A DNA stretch of 6,110 nt from assembly GCA_022712735.1 (NCBI GenBank), contig JAFLKA010000426.1, positions 1 to 6,110 of the forward strand. Reading direction: 5' to 3'. Shown here piece by piece: positions 1 through 5,833 of the stretch. Position 1 is the stretch's first letter, and the number at the start of each line of letters is the position of its first letter. The position numbers were made by a program, and so were the translations under genes. The stretch comes from Marinosulfonomonas sp. (lineage in GTDB: Bacteria > Pseudomonadota > Alphaproteobacteria > Rhodobacterales > Rhodobacteraceae). Under the pieces are notes generated by a model. It ran no database searches, was not told the origin of the DNA, and saw nothing but the letters and a program-made list of their open reading frames with translations.

Positions 1-1440
1 GGTGGGGCGCATTTGCTGGCCGAAGTGCAGGTCGAGGATGTTTACGAGGCCCGTGTTGCGGGCATGTGGCCAGCGGTGCGCGATGTGCTGCGGGTAGAAC
101 GGGATACGGTTGGGGCGGTGCGGCGTCTGGATTCTCCGGCCCAAGAACTACGGGTGCGCATTGGCAACCCAGAATCCATGGAGCGCGCGTTGGAACTGGC
201 GCGCGGATTGGCCCAAGCGGTGACCACGCTGTCGGGTGTTGGATCGCAAGATCTGGAATTTAGCGCCAATGGCGATGTGATCACCATGGTGCTGTCCGAT
301 GCTGAAAAACTGGTCAGTGACGAGCTGACCATCGCACGGTCGCTGGAAATCATCCGCCGCCGTGTGGACGAGGTCGGCACACGCGAGCCGACCATTCAGC
401 GCCAAGGCACCAACCGGATTCTGATTCAGGTTCCGGGCCTAGGGTCGGCGCAGGAATTGAAGGATTTGCTGGGCTCGACCGCCAAGCTGGCGTTCAAGCC
501 CGTGGTCGGCCAAACCAGCGATCCCGATGCCAACCCCGGCGCGCGCAATGAATTGCTGCCATCGCTGGATCGGGAAGGCGTGTATTATATCGTCGAGGAA
601 CTGCCCGTTGTCACCGGCGAGGAACTGGTCGATGCGCAGCCGACGTTCGATCAGAACGGCCGCCCTGCGGTGAACTTCCGCTTTAACCCTGCGGGCGGGC
701 GCAAATTCGGCAACTACACGGCGGAAAATATCGGTTCCCCCTTTGCGATTGTGCTGGATGACGAAGTGATATCGGCCCCGACGATCCAGAGCCACATTTC
801 GGGTGGCTCCGGCATTATCACCGGCAATTTCACCGTTGAGGAATCGACCAAGCTGGCGATTTTACTGCGGGCGGGGGCATTGCCCGCCAAGATGAATTTC
901 CTAGAGGAACGCACCATCGGGCCGGAACTGGGCCAAGACAGTATTGACGCGGGTAAGATCGCGGCGATTGTGGCGTCGATCGGGGTGTTGGTGTTTATGA
1001 TGCTGTCTTACGGTCTGTTCGGAGTGTTTGCCAATATTGCGCTGATCATCAATGTCGGGCTGATCTTTGGCCTGCTGTCGATGATCGGGGCCACGCTAAC
1101 CTTGCCCGGGATTGCGGGGATCGTGTTGACCGTCGGGATGGCGGTGGATGCCAACGTGCTGATTTTCGAGCGAATACGCGAGGAACTGAAATCGGCGAAA
1201 GGGCCGGCGCGGGCGATTGAACTGGGGTATGAGAAGGCGCTTTCGGCCATTCTGGACGCCAACATCACCACGTTTATCACGGCGGTCATTCTGTTCGTCA
1301 TGGGCTCTGGCCCCGTGCGCGGCTTTGCCATCACGCTGGGCCTTGGCATCATGACCTCGGTATTCACCGCAATTTTTGTAACACGGCTGATCATCATCAT
1401 CTGGTTCGAGACCCGCCGCCCCAAAACGATAGAGGTATAA
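1..1440 (+). CDS. secD: Protein translocase subunit SecD (5' partial)
   Basis: SecD works with SecF (and usually YajC) in the inner membrane, using proton motive force to help preproteins leave SecYEG on the periplasmic side. The reading frame is open from base 1, and its first residues (GGAHLLAEVQ) match the region just after the first membrane helix in SecD proteins, so the true start, helix 1 and probably several tens of residues lie upstream; the TTG at 13 is only an internal codon. Visible parts in order: the large periplasmic P1 region, including the family stretch around VGTREPTIQRQG (about nt 375-415), the head/base segment up to nt 900, ERTIGPELGQDSI at 907-945, then about five membrane helices. 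The SecD signature GIAGIVLTVGMAVDAN lies just before ERIREE, with the conserved membrane Asp codon at 1147-1149, and DANITT starts at 1255. The frame ends TAA at 1438-1440, 4 nt before secF. Assignment is firm. Confidence 0.97.
   Translation, partial: GGAHLLAEVQVEDVYEARVAGMWPAVRDVLRVERDTVGAVRRLDSPAQELRVRIGNPESMERALELARGLAQAVTTLSGVGSQDLEFSANGDVITMVLSDAEKLVSDELTIARSLEIIRRRVDEVGTREPTIQRQGTNRILIQVPGLGSAQELKDLLGSTAKLAFKPVVGQTSDPDANPGARNELLPSLDREGVYYIVEELPVVTGEELVDAQPTFDQNGRPAVNFRFNPAGGRKFGNYTAENIGSPFAIVLDDEVISAPTIQSHISGGSGIITGNFTVEESTKLAILLRAGALPAKMNFLEERTIGPELGQDSIDAGKIAAIVASIGVLVFMMLSYGLFGVFANIALIINVGLIFGLLSMIGATLTLPGIAGIVLTVGMAVDANVLIFERIREELKSAKGPARAIELGYEKALSAILDANITTFITAVILFVMGSGPVRGFAITLGLGIMTSVFTAIFVTRLIIIIWFETRRPKTIEV
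1431..1436 (+). promoter_or_regulatory. Ribosome binding site of secF
   Basis: AGAGGT lies inside the last codons of secD, 8 nt before the secF ATG at 1445. It is a good Shine-Dalgarno match and supports this start; translation of secF is probably coupled to that of secD. Confidence 0.7.
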
Positions 1441-1444
1441 GACC

Positions 1445-2410
1445 ATGAGATTACGACTTGTACCCAAAGATACCAAATGGGATTTTTTCAAAACATCGAC
1501 CCTGACGATGGGTTTTTCTGCGCTGTTGATGGTGGCATCCCTGGTGCTGTTTTTCATGCAAGGGCTGAACTACGGCATTGATTTCAAAGGCGGCACAACG
1601 ATCCGCACGGATTCAGCCATAACTGTGGATGTCGGTGCTTACCGCGATGCGATTGCGCCGCTGGGCCTTGGCGATGTGTCAATCACCGAGGTGTTCGATC
1701 CCACCGACCCCGATTTGCACGTAACGCAAATCCGTATCGAGGCCCAAGAGGGCGATGAGGCGGTGACCACCAGCACCATCGCCGATATCAAACGCGTCTT
1801 GCAGGCTTACGAGCCGTCGATCACATTTGCGGCTGTCGAATCCGTTGGCCCCAAAGTGTCGGGCGAACTGGTCTGGACGGCGGTCGAGGCGGTGATTGCG
1901 GCGATTATGGCGGTGCTGTTTTACATCTGGCTGCGGTTTGAGTGGCAGTTTTCTGTTGGGGCTGTGGCGGCCTTGGTGCATGATATTGTGCTGACCATCG
2001 GCATCTTTTCACTGGTGCAGATCAAGTTCGATTTGGCGATCATTGCGGCCCTTTTGACCATCGTTGGCTATTCATTGAACGATACCGTGGTGGTGTTTGA
2101 CCGCGTGCGCGAGAACCTGCGCAAGTTCAAGAAACTGTCGTTAAAGGACGTGTTGAACCTGTCGATCAATGAAACCCTGTCGCGCACGGTGATGACATCC
2201 GTCACCACATTAATCGCGCTGGTGTCGCTGTTTGTGCTGGGCGGCGACGTGATCCGCGGGTTCGTTTTTGCGATGATCTGGGGCGTGATTGTCGGGACGT
2301 ATAGTTCTGTGTTTATCGCATCCGCCATCCTGCTGCGCCTTGGCGTCAAACGCGACTGGTCCAAACAAAACCCCGAAGCAGGCGGGCAATTCGCGGATAT
2401 CGACGCCTAG
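1445..2410 (+). CDS. secF: Protein translocase subunit SecF
   Basis: Inner-membrane partner of SecD in the SecDF accessory complex of the Sec translocon. The 321-residue product is of normal length for SecF. It has a first membrane helix at about residues 19-39, then the SecF hallmark YGIDFKGGT (43-51), a periplasmic P4-type domain (about 52-130), VESVGPKVSGEL (131-142), and five further helices between about 144 and 300. Conserved polar membrane residues are visible in LVHDI (Asp180) and in VGYSLNDTVVVFDRVREN (207-224, with Asp213 and Asp219), followed by TLSRTVMTS (244-252). The ATG is 4 nt after the secD stop and has a well-placed Shine-Dalgarno. The stop TAG (2408-2410) is followed immediately by the ATG of the next gene. 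Nothing is truncated or missing. Confidence 0.98.
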   Translation: MRLRLVPKDTKWDFFKTSTLTMGFSALLMVASLVLFFMQGLNYGIDFKGGTTIRTDSAITVDVGAYRDAIAPLGLGDVSITEVFDPTDPDLHVTQIRIEAQEGDEAVTTSTIADIKRVLQAYEPSITFAAVESVGPKVSGELVWTAVEAVIAAIMAVLFYIWLRFEWQFSVGAVAALVHDIVLTIGIFSLVQIKFDLAIIAALLTIVGYSLNDTVVVFDRVRENLRKFKKLSLKDVLNLSINETLSRTVMTSVTTLIALVSLFVLGGDVIRGFVFAMIWGVIVGTYSSVFIASAILLRLGVKRDWSKQNPEAGGQFADIDA

Positions 2411-3160
2411 ATGGACATCTTCGCGGGCGTTATCGCAAGCGAAGGGTTCTGGCTGTTGGTAGCAGCTGCGACGGTCGCAGGGCTGGTGCGCGGATTTTCC
2501 GGATTTGGCACGGCGATGGTGTATCTGCCGGTGGCGGGTCAAATCCTGACCCCGTTCGAGGCGCTGACCACCCTGTTGATCATGGACCTGATTGGCCCGC
2601 TGCCAAACATACCGCGCGCTATTCGCACAGGCCATCCGGCGGATATTATGCGCTTGTCGCTGGGCACGCTGGTGGCCTTGCCGTTGGGGGTGCTGGTGCT
2701 GGGTCTGATCGCACCCGAGATGTTTCGCTATGGCGTGTCGCTGGTTTCGATCCTGTTGCTGGTGCTGCTGATTGGCGGGTTTCGCTATCAGGGGGCGCTA
2801 AAGCCACCGATGGTCTATGGCGCGGGCGGGTTAGGCGGGTTCCTCGCCGGAAGTGTCGGATTGCCGGGGCCGCCGGTGATTATGCTCTATATGGCCAGTC
2901 CGCACCCGTCCGCCGTGATCCGTGCCAATATCATGGTTTATCTGCTGCTGTGTGATCTGATGATGATCGGGGTGCTGCATTTGAACGGCTATCTGGTGGG
3001 TTCGGCTGTGGTTTTAGGTGCATTGCTGACGCTGCCATATCTGGCGGCAAATGTGTTGGGGGGCTGGTTGTTTCGCCCCGGGTATGAACGGATATACCGC
3101 GCGGTTGCCTATTTCATTATCGCGGCATCGGCGCTAAACGGGTTGCCATTGTTTGATTAG
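2411..3160 (+). CDS. TauE/SafE-family (DUF81) membrane permease
   Basis: A 249-residue integral membrane protein of the TauE/SafE family, whose characterised members export sulfite, sulfoacetate or related small organic anions, while most members have unknown substrates. The family's internal two-fold repeat is visible: the first-half motif GLVRGFSGFGTAMVYLP at residues 24-40 and its counterpart GGLGGFLAGSVGLPGPP at 139-155. I count roughly seven to eight hydrophobic helices, and the length is typical. The ATG abuts the secF stop (TAGATG, zero spacing) and no strong Shine-Dalgarno is seen in the preceding 15 bases, so re-initiation by ribosomes finishing secF is likely. It is not a standard part of secDF or cytochrome c maturation loci, and no sulfur-metabolism gene flanks it, so the substrate cannot be inferred. 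Family call is firm, substrate unknown. Confidence 0.9.
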   Translation: MDIFAGVIASEGFWLLVAAATVAGLVRGFSGFGTAMVYLPVAGQILTPFEALTTLLIMDLIGPLPNIPRAIRTGHPADIMRLSLGTLVALPLGVLVLGLIAPEMFRYGVSLVSILLLVLLIGGFRYQGALKPPMVYGAGGLGGFLAGSVGLPGPPVIMLYMASPHPSAVIRANIMVYLLLCDLMMIGVLHLNGYLVGSAVVLGALLTLPYLAANVLGGWLFRPGYERIYRAVAYFIIAASALNGLPLFD

Positions 3161-3162
3161 GA
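3159..3162 (+). promoter_or_regulatory. Ribosome binding site of the Mth938-like gene
   Basis: AGGA overlaps the stop codon of the permease gene and sits 7 nt before the ATG at 3170. It supports that start and suggests co-translation from the same transcript. Confidence 0.6.
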
Positions 3163-3169
3163 TAAGCGG

Positions 3170-3517
3170 ATGCAATTCACCGAGGTCGAATTCAAAGATA
3201 CCATGCCGATTGACGGGTATGGCCCGGGTTTTTTCCGTATCGGCGGGAAGGTGTTCGAGGGGGCAGTGCTGGTATTGCCAAATTCTGTCACCGCGTGGGG
3301 CGGCTACGGGGATGCAGGCGTGCTGTTGGAACTAAAGGTCGATGTGCTGTTTATCGGCACAGGGTCCGAGACCACGCATATCCCAAAACCCTTGCGAGAA
3401 GCCTTGGAGGCCGCCGGTATCGGGGTCGACCCGATGGCCAGTCCTGCGGCGTGCCGGACCTATAATGTGGTGCTGGCTGAAGGGCGGCGCATTGCGGCGG
3501 CTTTATTGCCGGTTTGA
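3170..3517 (+). CDS. Mth938-like (DUF498/NDUFAF3-type) protein
   Basis: A 115-residue soluble protein without signal peptide or membrane helix. It matches the Mth938/DUF498 family, whose mitochondrial member NDUFAF3 is a respiratory complex I assembly factor. Recognisable elements are GYGPGFFRI (16-24), the FIGTG turn (61-65), and the C-terminal signature [15 protein letters not shown] (93-107). The length fits the family (about 115-130). Genes of this family commonly sit beside secD/secF in alphaproteobacteria, and published comparison of NDUFAF3 linked it to the bacterial SecDF-YajC cluster. Here it lies 9 nt after the permease gene and 109 nt before ccmA. A role in assembling membrane respiratory complexes is an inference from the mitochondrial relative; no catalytic residues are evident and the bacterial biochemical function is not established. 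Confidence 0.88.
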   Translation: MQFTEVEFKDTMPIDGYGPGFFRIGGKVFEGAVLVLPNSVTAWGGYGDAGVLLELKVDVLFIGTGSETTHIPKPLREALEAAGIGVDPMASPAACRTYNVVLAEGRRIAAALLPV

Positions 3518-3626
3518 GGCGTTGGGTGAAGAGATTCTATGCGCTCCGCGCGGGGGATATTTAGGGAACGAAAATGGGGCGGATTTGTCGCTTTTCTGGA
3601 GCGACGCATTGGGATATGCCGGTGAT
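3518..3626 (+). other. Intergenic gap with GC palindrome upstream of ccmA
   Basis: This 109-base gap is the longest without a convincing gene. It contains the palindrome CCGCGCGG (3546-3553), which can alternatively pair as GCGC-TCC-GCGC (3541-3551), followed by GGGGATATTTAGGGAACG (3553-3570) and an A-run ending in ATG. There is no T-tract after the palindrome, so it is not a canonical intrinsic terminator. From memory, GC-rich palindromes followed by a GGGATATTT-like tail recur between genes in Rhodobacteraceae; I could not check this. A 28-codon frame (3539-3625) overlaps the element and is treated as doubtful. No clear promoter is seen. Confidence 0.5.
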
Positions 3627-4244
3627 ATGGAATTGATGAAAGTTACCAATCTGGCAATCACGCGCGGCGGTGTTGCTGTGCTTGATCGGGTGGATTTCAC
3701 GCTGGTGGCGGGGCAGGTTTTACTGCTGCGCGGGCCAAACGGGATTGGCAAGACCACGTTGTTGCGCACCTTGGCGGGGTTGCAGCCGGCCCTTGAGGGC
3801 GAGGTGGTGGCAGCCCCTGATGCGATCACCTACGGGGCGCATGCGGACGGGTTGAAATCGACCTTGACGGTGACCGAGAATTTGAAGTTCTGGGCGCAAG
3901 TGTATGGTGTGGCTGATATCGCTCCGGCGCTTGCGGCGTTTAATCTTGAGGATTTGGCAAGCCGTGCCGCACATAACCTGTCTGCGGGGCAAAAACGCCG
4001 TCTGGGATTGGCGCGTCTTCTGGTGACGGGGCGCAAAATCTGGGCGTTGGACGAGCCAACGGTTTCGCTGGATGTGGCCAGTGTAGCGCTGTTTGCCGAT
4101 GCGGTTCGGGCGCATTGTGAAGGCGGGGGGGCAGCACTGATTGCCACCCATATTGATCTGGGGATCAAGGCCGATGTGCTGGACCTGACCGGCAATAAGG
4201 CCCGGCCGCGTGATCTGGCCGGGTTCGATGAGGCGTTTGAATGA
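3627..4244 (+). CDS. ccmA: Cytochrome c maturation ABC ATPase CcmA
   Basis: Cytoplasmic ATPase subunit of the CcmAB(CD) complex; ATP hydrolysis is needed to release haem-loaded CcmE from CcmC in System I maturation. Counting from the chosen start, the 205-residue product has all ABC motifs: Walker [10 protein letters not shown] (36-44), Q-loop region near 70-80, signature LSAGQKRR (118-125), Walker B with D-loop [12 protein letters not shown] (138-149, Asp142 and catalytic Glu143), and H-loop His175 in ATH. The frame is open upstream to at least 3342, but those residues overlap the preceding gene and are unrelated to CcmA. ATG 3627 gives an N terminus ([10 protein letters not shown]) of family length; ATG 3636, three codons later, is the alternative. 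GGTGAT at 3621-3626 matches the anti-Shine-Dalgarno complement and sits between ideal spacings for either. The gene overlaps ccmB by ATGA. Called helA in Rhodobacter capsulatus. Confidence 0.95.
   Translation: MELMKVTNLAITRGGVAVLDRVDFTLVAGQVLLLRGPNGIGKTTLLRTLAGLQPALEGEVVAAPDAITYGAHADGLKSTLTVTENLKFWAQVYGVADIAPALAAFNLEDLASRAAHNLSAGQKRRLGLARLLVTGRKIWALDEPTVSLDVASVALFADAVRAHCEGGGAALIATHIDLGIKADVLDLTGNKARPRDLAGFDEAFE
4230..4233 (+). promoter_or_regulatory. Ribosome binding site of ccmB
   Basis: GAGG lies within the last codons of ccmA, 7 nt before the ccmB ATG at 4241. It supports the start at the ATGA overlap. Confidence 0.6.
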
Positions 4245-4897
4245 TTGCGATTCTGGTCCGGGATATGCGTCTGGCGATGCGGGCAGGGGGCGGCTTTGGT
4301 CTGGGCCTTGCGTTCTTCCTGATCGTGGTGGTGTTGGTGCCGTTTGGGGTTGGGCCGCAAAGTGCGCTGCTGGCTAAAATCGCGCCGGGTATTCTGTGGG
4401 TCGGAGCGTTGCTGGCGTGTCTTTTGTCACTGGACCGCATTTTTGCGCTGGATTTCGAGGATGGGTCGCTTGATCTGTTGGCAACAGCACCCGTGCCGCT
4501 GGAGGGTGTGGTGGCGATGAAGGCCTTGGCCCATTGGCTGACCACCGGATTGCCGCTGACCATTGCAGCGCCGTTTTTAGGTGTGCTTTTGAACATGCCA
4601 ACGGCCGGTTTTGGCTGGCTGGTGGCGACATTGGCAATTGGCACACCGGCGCTGTCGTTCATCGGCGCATTCGGTGCGGCGTTGACTGTGGGACTGAAGC
4701 GCGGCGGGCTGTTGCTGTCATTGCTGGTGCTGCCGCTATACGTGCCAACGCTGATTTTCGGGGCAGAAGCCCTGCGCCGCGGGGCACAAGGGTTCGACAA
4801 CACAACACCGCTTTTAATGCTGGCCGGAATCACCGCCGGTGTGGTCGCGCTGCTTCCATTTGTAGCGGCTGCAACCATACGCAGCAATTTGCGTTAA
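4241..4897 (+). CDS. ccmB: Haem exporter/maturation membrane protein CcmB
   Basis: Integral membrane subunit that pairs with CcmA in the ABC-type complex of System I cytochrome c maturation. The substrate of the complex is debated: it was first described as a haem exporter, and later work assigns it the release of holo-CcmE from CcmC. The product is 218 residues, normal for CcmB, with about six membrane helices. The N-terminal cytoplasmic segment (1-18) ends in a positively charged stretch, and the family block [18 protein letters not shown] (63-80) followed by [15 protein letters not shown] (92-106) is diagnostic; it corresponds to the KxLAHWLxTGLPL wording of other CcmB proteins. Translation is coupled to ccmA through the 4-nt ATGA overlap. 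The stop TAA (4895-4897) is followed by a 52-nt gap before ccmC. Called helB in Rhodobacter capsulatus. Confidence 0.95.
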   Translation: MIAILVRDMRLAMRAGGGFGLGLAFFLIVVVLVPFGVGPQSALLAKIAPGILWVGALLACLLSLDRIFALDFEDGSLDLLATAPVPLEGVVAMKALAHWLTTGLPLTIAAPFLGVLLNMPTAGFGWLVATLAIGTPALSFIGAFGAALTVGLKRGGLLLSLLVLPLYVPTLIFGAEALRRGAQGFDNTTPLLMLAGITAGVVALLPFVAAATIRSNLR

Positions 4898-4949
4898 GCC
4901 CCGCAACGGGGTATTCGTAGCCGTGAAATTTAATGTATAAGGTCACCCG
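4898..4949 (+). other. ccmB-ccmC gap with small hairpin
   Basis: The gap starts with a 5-bp stem and 3-nt loop (CCCCG-CAA-CGGGG, 4899-4911), then TATTCG and an A/T-rich stretch. The absence of a T-run argues against an efficient intrinsic terminator; it could slow polymerase, stabilise the upstream mRNA, or have no function. Hexamers resembling a -10 box (TTTAAT 4929-4934, TATAAG 4936-4941) have no convincing -35 partner. An ATG at 4933 is out of frame with ccmC. Confidence 0.4.
4939..4942 (+). promoter_or_regulatory. Ribosome binding site of ccmC
   Basis: AAGG lies 7 nt before the ATG at 4950 and supports that start over the out-of-frame ATG at 4933. Confidence 0.55.
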
Positions 4950-5678
4950 ATGTCGCTCTGGGAATACGCCAATCCAAAATTATTCATGCAAACGTCAGGG
5001 AAATTCCTGCCGTGGTTTGCGGGCCTGTCGGTGATCACATTGGTGACGGGCATGTTCTGGGGTTATTTCCTGACGCCCGAGGCTGAAAATTTTGGCTCTT
5101 CGGTGAAAATTATCTATATCCATGTGCCCGCTGCCCTGATGGCGATCAACGCCTGGATGATGATGCTGGTCACATCATTGGTCTGGCTGATCCGCCGCCA
5201 CCATGTTTCGGCACTGGCGGCCAAGGCCGCAGCACCTATTGGCATGACCATGACGCTGATCGCGCTGTTTACCGGTGCGATTTGGGGCCAGCCAATGTGG
5301 GGCACCTATTGGGCGTGGGACCCGCGGCTGACATCGTTCCTGATCCTGTTTTTGTTCTATCTGGGCTACATCGCCCTGTGGGAAGCGATTGATGATCCTG
5401 ACACGGCCGCCGATCTGACCTCGGTTTTGTGTCTTGTCGGGTCGGTCTTTGCCCTGCTTAGCCGCTATGCAGTGAATTTCTGGAGCCAAGGGCTGCATCA
5501 GGCTGCATCGCTGTCGATTGACAAGGAAGAGCATGTTGCAGATGTATTTTACTGGCCGCTCATCCTGTGCATTGCCGGATTTGTTTTATTGTTCGTCGCG
5601 CTGGTGCTGATGCGCACCCGCACAGAAATTCGTAGCCGCCGGATGAAGGCGCTGATCGCACGGGAGCGGGTGGCATGA
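4950..5678 (+). CDS. ccmC: Haem lyase/delivery protein CcmC
   Basis: Inner-membrane protein of the haem-handling WWD family. It binds haem at the periplasmic face and attaches it to the chaperone CcmE. The 242-residue product has six predicted helices (first at about 20-41, last at about 201-221). The tryptophan-rich signature is present, with WGTYWAWDPRLTS at 117-129. The two periplasmic histidines that act as axial haem ligands in the family are recognisable: His58 in IYIHVPAA and His183 in QGLHQAASL. The C-terminal tail (222-242) is strongly basic, as expected for a cytoplasmic end. The gene has its own ribosome binding site after a 52-nt gap and overlaps ccmD by ATGA at its 3' end. No key residue is missing. 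Called helC in Rhodobacter capsulatus. Confidence 0.97.
   Translation: MSLWEYANPKLFMQTSGKFLPWFAGLSVITLVTGMFWGYFLTPEAENFGSSVKIIYIHVPAALMAINAWMMMLVTSLVWLIRRHHVSALAAKAAAPIGMTMTLIALFTGAIWGQPMWGTYWAWDPRLTSFLILFLFYLGYIALWEAIDDPDTAADLTSVLCLVGSVFALLSRYAVNFWSQGLHQAASLSIDKEEHVADVFYWPLILCIAGFVLLFVALVLMRTRTEIRSRRMKALIARERVA
5662..5666 (+). promoter_or_regulatory. Ribosome binding site of ccmD
   Basis: GGGAG lies within the last codons of ccmC, 8 nt before the ATG at 5675. It supports a real, coupled ccmD start. Confidence 0.6.
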
Positions 5679-5833
5679 TACCTGATCTGGGAAAATACCA
5701 AACCGAAGTTCTGGCCTCTTATGCGGTGACGCTGGGCCTGCTATTGGGTCTGTTGGCTATGAGCTGGATCAAGGGGCGGCGCGTTGCAAAGGCACTGCGC
5801 GAGGTCGAGGAACGGCGGGCGAAAAATGTCTGA
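5675..5833 (+). CDS. ccmD: Haem exporter accessory protein CcmD
   Basis: A 52-residue single-pass membrane protein between ccmC and ccmG, exactly where ccmD is expected and short enough to be missed by automatic calls. CcmD associates with the CcmABC complex and is needed for release of haem-loaded CcmE from CcmC. Residues 1-10 would be a short periplasmic N terminus, residues 13-31 (LASYAVTLGLLLGLLAMSW) form the only helix, and residues 33-52 are a charged cytoplasmic tail rich in Arg, Lys and Glu with helical character. The Tyr at 16 in the ASYA context at the start of the helix fits the family, where sequence conservation is otherwise low. The ATG overlaps the ccmC stop (ATGA), and the 3' end overlaps the ccmG start by 8 nt. 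Identification rests on size, topology and position more than on sequence. Confidence 0.9.
   Translation: MIPDLGKYQTEVLASYAVTLGLLLGLLAMSWIKGRRVAKALREVEERRAKNV

Noticed and set aside
13..15. TTG as a start codon for SecD
   Set aside because: The frame is open to base 1 and the residues before TTG already match SecD, so the gene begins upstream of the window.
1390..1401. Four tandem ATC triplets near the secD 3' end
   Set aside because: They encode isoleucines of the last SecD membrane helix; this is ordinary low-complexity coding sequence.
3153..3335. 60-codon frame overlapping the permease end and the Mth938-like start
   Set aside because: It is out of frame with both flanking genes and its Cys/Arg/Ser-rich translation matches nothing I recognise.
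3342..3626. N-terminal extension of the ccmA frame back to an ATG at 3342
   Set aside because: It overlaps the well-supported Mth938-like gene in another frame, would make CcmA about 300 residues instead of about 205, and its residues do not resemble an ABC ATPase.
4165..4887. Long open frame on the minus strand opposite ccmB (240 codons)
   Set aside because: Its translation is dominated by Ser, Thr, Pro, Ala and Arg without recognisable motifs, as expected from the antisense of a hydrophobic GC-rich gene; ccmB on the plus strand is clear.
4534..4920. 128-codon plus-strand frame inside ccmB
   Set aside because: It is out of frame with ccmB, lacks recognisable domains, and is rich in Arg, His and Ala; it is a frame shadow.
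4929..4941. Possible -10 promoter boxes TTTAAT and TATAAG upstream of ccmC
   Set aside because: No -35-like hexamer is found at 16-18 nt upstream of either, and A/T-rich stretches before a start codon are common by chance.
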